The notes under the pieces are model-generated. The model was not told the origin of the DNA. It did no database searches and worked only from the letters and a program-made list of their open reading frames with translations. This document shows positions 34,700 through 34,840 of a DNA stretch of 34,840 bases, piece by piece. A program made the translations under genes and the position numbers. The stretch is from Chthoniobacteraceae bacterium (GTDB lineage Bacteria; Verrucomicrobiota; Verrucomicrobiia; Chthoniobacterales; Chthoniobacteraceae): the NCBI GenBank assembly GCA_947471505.1, contig CANIWM010000066.1:1-34840 (forward strand). Direction: 5' to 3'. Every line of letters begins with the position of its first letter. Within the stretch, counting starts at the first letter, position 1.

Positions 34700-34840
34700 T
34701 AAAAACGGCAGTTGACCCCGTTTTTGAGGCCGAAAAATAGGGTATTTTACTCTGGAAATTGCCAACTGCGGAGCAGTTGAAAATCACTCACCCGTCCAAG
34801 GCTCATTTTTCTCTGAAAATCCGTTCAACTGCCGTTTTTA
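34700..34840. mobile_element. Small non-coding element with perfect 16-bp terminal inverted repeats (MITE-like)
   Basis: TAAAAACGGCAGTTGA (34700-34715) is the exact reverse complement of the last 16 bases of the window (34825-34840). The 141 bases in between encode no protein. The core GCAGTTG/CAACTGC occurs four times in alternating orientation (34708-34714, 34763-34769, 34773-34779, 34826-34832), so either two neighbouring hairpins or one long stem can form; CAACTGC-GGA-GCAGTTG at the middle is itself a tight hairpin. The left end cuts the PhoD-type gene. Target duplication cannot be checked because the window ends at the right repeat. The element could also be the end of something longer. 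Confidence 0.7.

Overview
The window looks like a piece of a Verrucomicrobiota chromosome (PVC group). This is inferred from the gene families: several Cys-type sulfatases, a Planctomycete-type DUF1552 plus DUF1587/1595/1592/1588/1585 cytochrome pair, a sigma factor of the Rhodopirellula/Verrucomicrobium ECF type, a giant lamin-tail/CotH secreted protein, and GxxExxY genes with hairpin repeats. The base composition is GC-rich. The first gene runs off the left edge. The right edge falls exactly on a terminal inverted repeat, so the window may be a whole contig broken at a multicopy element.

Layout. 1-6054: the start of an unknown gene and a very large secreted CotH/lamin-tail-domain protein. 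6055-6651: a gene-free stretch holding a degenerate array of GGG(T) motifs in 21-22 bp register. 6652-10986: housekeeping metabolism (ROK/polyphosphate-type glucokinase, D-lactate dehydrogenase, 2-oxo acid dehydrogenase E2, ketopantoate reductase, tRNA with CAT anticodon). 11108-32360: about 21 kb of genes all on the minus strand, with gaps of 140 bp or less and several stop/start overlaps. Reading from its promoter end, this run holds an ECF sigma factor, an anti-sigma/FecR-like membrane protein, DUF1552, a DUF1592-type cytochrome, two sulfatases, an FAD-dependent oxidoreductase, a third sulfatase, a sialate O-acetylesterase, a fourth sulfatase, a PVC-type glucose/sorbosone-dehydrogenase-like protein with haem c, an alpha-glucuronidase-like glycoside hydrolase and a DUF4832 protein. 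32361-34840: a two-domain GxxExxY nuclease-like gene bracketed by hairpin repeats, then a PhoD-type phosphatase gene cut at its 5' end by a small inverted-repeat element.

The 21 kb run reads as an ECF-controlled operon for breaking down a sulfated, acetylated, uronic-acid-containing polysaccharide. Sulfatases and the acetylesterase would remove substituents, the glycoside hydrolases would cut the chain, and the oxidoreductases and cytochromes would oxidise products. The substrate is inferred only from family membership.

The operon carries four separate disruptions: an in-frame TGA in DUF1552, a leftover C-terminus of a second DUF1585 protein, a one-base frame change at an A8 tract between the oxidoreductase and a sulfatase that otherwise read as one fused protein, and a one-base loss in another sulfatase. 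The neighbouring housekeeping genes are intact. Either the operon is decaying or phase-variable, or the assembly has local errors. The items I would look at first are the phased array at 6191-6460, the possible oxidoreductase-sulfatase fusion at 22178, and the GxxExxY cassette at 32408-33396.
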